This document shows positions 5,696 through 6,149 of a DNA stretch of 6,149 nucleotides, in pieces. Position 1 is the stretch's first letter. Each line of letters begins with the position of its first letter. The notes under the pieces are model-generated. The model ran no database searches. It saw only the letters and a list, made by a program, of their open reading frames with translations, and was not told the origin of the DNA. Source of the DNA: DSM-111022 sp043424535 (lineage in GTDB: Bacteria > Bacillota > Bacilli > Lactobacillales > Aerococcaceae); NCBI GenBank assembly GCA_043424535.1, contig JBHWOV010000152.1, positions 1-6,149 on the forward strand. Reading direction: 5' to 3'. A program made the translations under genes and the position numbers.

Positions 5696-6149
5696 TTATT
5701 CATGTTTCGATTTATAAATCGTAATATGTTTTTCTAAAACTTCCACATCGATAGGTGGTTTTGGTCCTTCTTCACCATCAATGTCCATTATTAAATGATC
5801 ACCTTCCACTTCTAATTTAAATTTCTTTGCCCGTAATAATAAGATGTTTTCATTATCTCCAAGATTTCCTAGCGCCAAATGTTTAATTAAGTGGAGCTTG
5901 GCCTTTAATTCAGCATTTGTCAGTAATACTAACAGAATTTCTCCATCATTAATCTCCATTTTAGATTGAGTTAATCTAATATTACCATAATAATTAGTTA
6001 ATAAAGCATAAAAATGAGATATTTGATAATTCTCAAAAGTCCCACCATCTATTGATAATTGTACTGAATGCAGTTGATCTTGAGGCAAGCTTTTTAAAAT
6101 ATTTTCAATATATGCCAATGTCCCTTTTTCTTCTTTTTCCTCATCAGAA
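5696..6149 (-). CDS. DagK/YegS-family lipid kinase, C-terminal part (5' end cut by window edge)
   Basis: The 150 visible residues match the C-terminal beta-sandwich region of diacylglycerol kinase-like proteins. Near the window edge, EEKGTLAYIENILKSL resembles the family's GKLAY segment that leads out of the nucleotide-binding half. Near the end, LIMDIDGEEGPKPPIDVEVL matches the family's (x)iDGE...P..(I)EVLP motif. The frame contains a TTG at 6118, but it continues open to the window end with family-like sequence. The real start is therefore outside the window and 6118 is not a start. The family phosphorylates lipids such as diacylglycerol at the membrane; DgkB-type members recycle diacylglycerol from lipoteichoic acid synthesis. 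The catalytic GGDGT motif lies off the window, so substrate and exact subfamily (DagK, YegS, BmrU, YtlR) stay open. No strong terminator is visible before lrgA. Confidence 0.78.
   Translation of the reverse strand, partial: SDEEKEEKGTLAYIENILKSLPQDQLHSVQLSIDGGTFENYQISHFYALLTNYYGNIRLTQSKMEINDGEILLVLLTNAELKAKLHLIKHLALGNLGDNENILLLRAKKFKLEVEGDHLIMDIDGEEGPKPPIDVEVLEKHITIYKSKHE

Noticed and set aside
6116..6118. TTG at 6118 as a true start of a 140-residue protein
   Set aside because: The frame stays open to the window end and the upstream residues (EEKGTLAYIE) fit the lipid kinase family. The gene is truncated by the window, not short.
1..6149. Mobile element, CRISPR, phage or defence system
   Set aside because: There are no long direct or terminal repeats, and no transposase, integrase, nuclease or toxin-like genes. 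Every sizeable frame is a core envelope or signalling gene.

Overview
The window is low-GC DNA (clearly AT-rich, with A/T-rich codons). It has strong AGGAGG-type ribosome binding sites, a lipoprotein-type YidC, a CovRS/ArlRS-type two-component pair and an LrgAB pair. These point to a Gram-positive Bacillota of the order Lactobacillales. A family such as Aerococcaceae or Carnobacteriaceae is possible, but the sequence alone does not fix a genus. All genes are ordinary chromosomal ones. I see no insertion sequence, phage gene, CRISPR array, tRNA or rRNA.

Layout. (1) Positions 1-401 on the minus strand hold the N-terminal membrane domain of an FtsK/SpoIIIE DNA translocase, cut by the window edge. 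(2) A compact divergent promoter region (about 422-471) separates it from acylphosphatase (487-756, plus). The membrane insertase gene yidC follows (839-1783, plus) with its own promoter. (3) A two-way hairpin terminator (1789-1819) separates yidC from the converging two-component operon: covR-like regulator (3359-4060) then covS-like kinase (1843-3357), both minus, one base apart. (4) A 46-codon gene for a basic single-pass membrane protein (4248-4388, plus) is transcribed divergently from covR. It ends at a second hairpin terminator (4405-4454), which also faces the lrgAB operon. (5) lrgA (5175-5558) and lrgB (4478-5191), both minus, overlap by 17 bases and have a good promoter. (6) The right edge holds the C-terminal half of a DagK/YegS-type lipid kinase (5696-6149, minus), cut by the window end.

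The shared theme is the cell envelope: chromosome segregation at the septum (FtsK), membrane protein insertion (YidC), envelope-stress or virulence signalling (CovRS-like), pyruvate transport or autolysis control (LrgAB) and lipid recycling (DagK-like). These are several separate transcription units, not one pathway. I found no convincing new system. The points most worth a second look are a cysteine in the regulator where streptococcal CovR has the kinase-target Thr65, the small membrane protein divergent from covR, lrgAB without an adjacent lytSR, and several start-site corrections.
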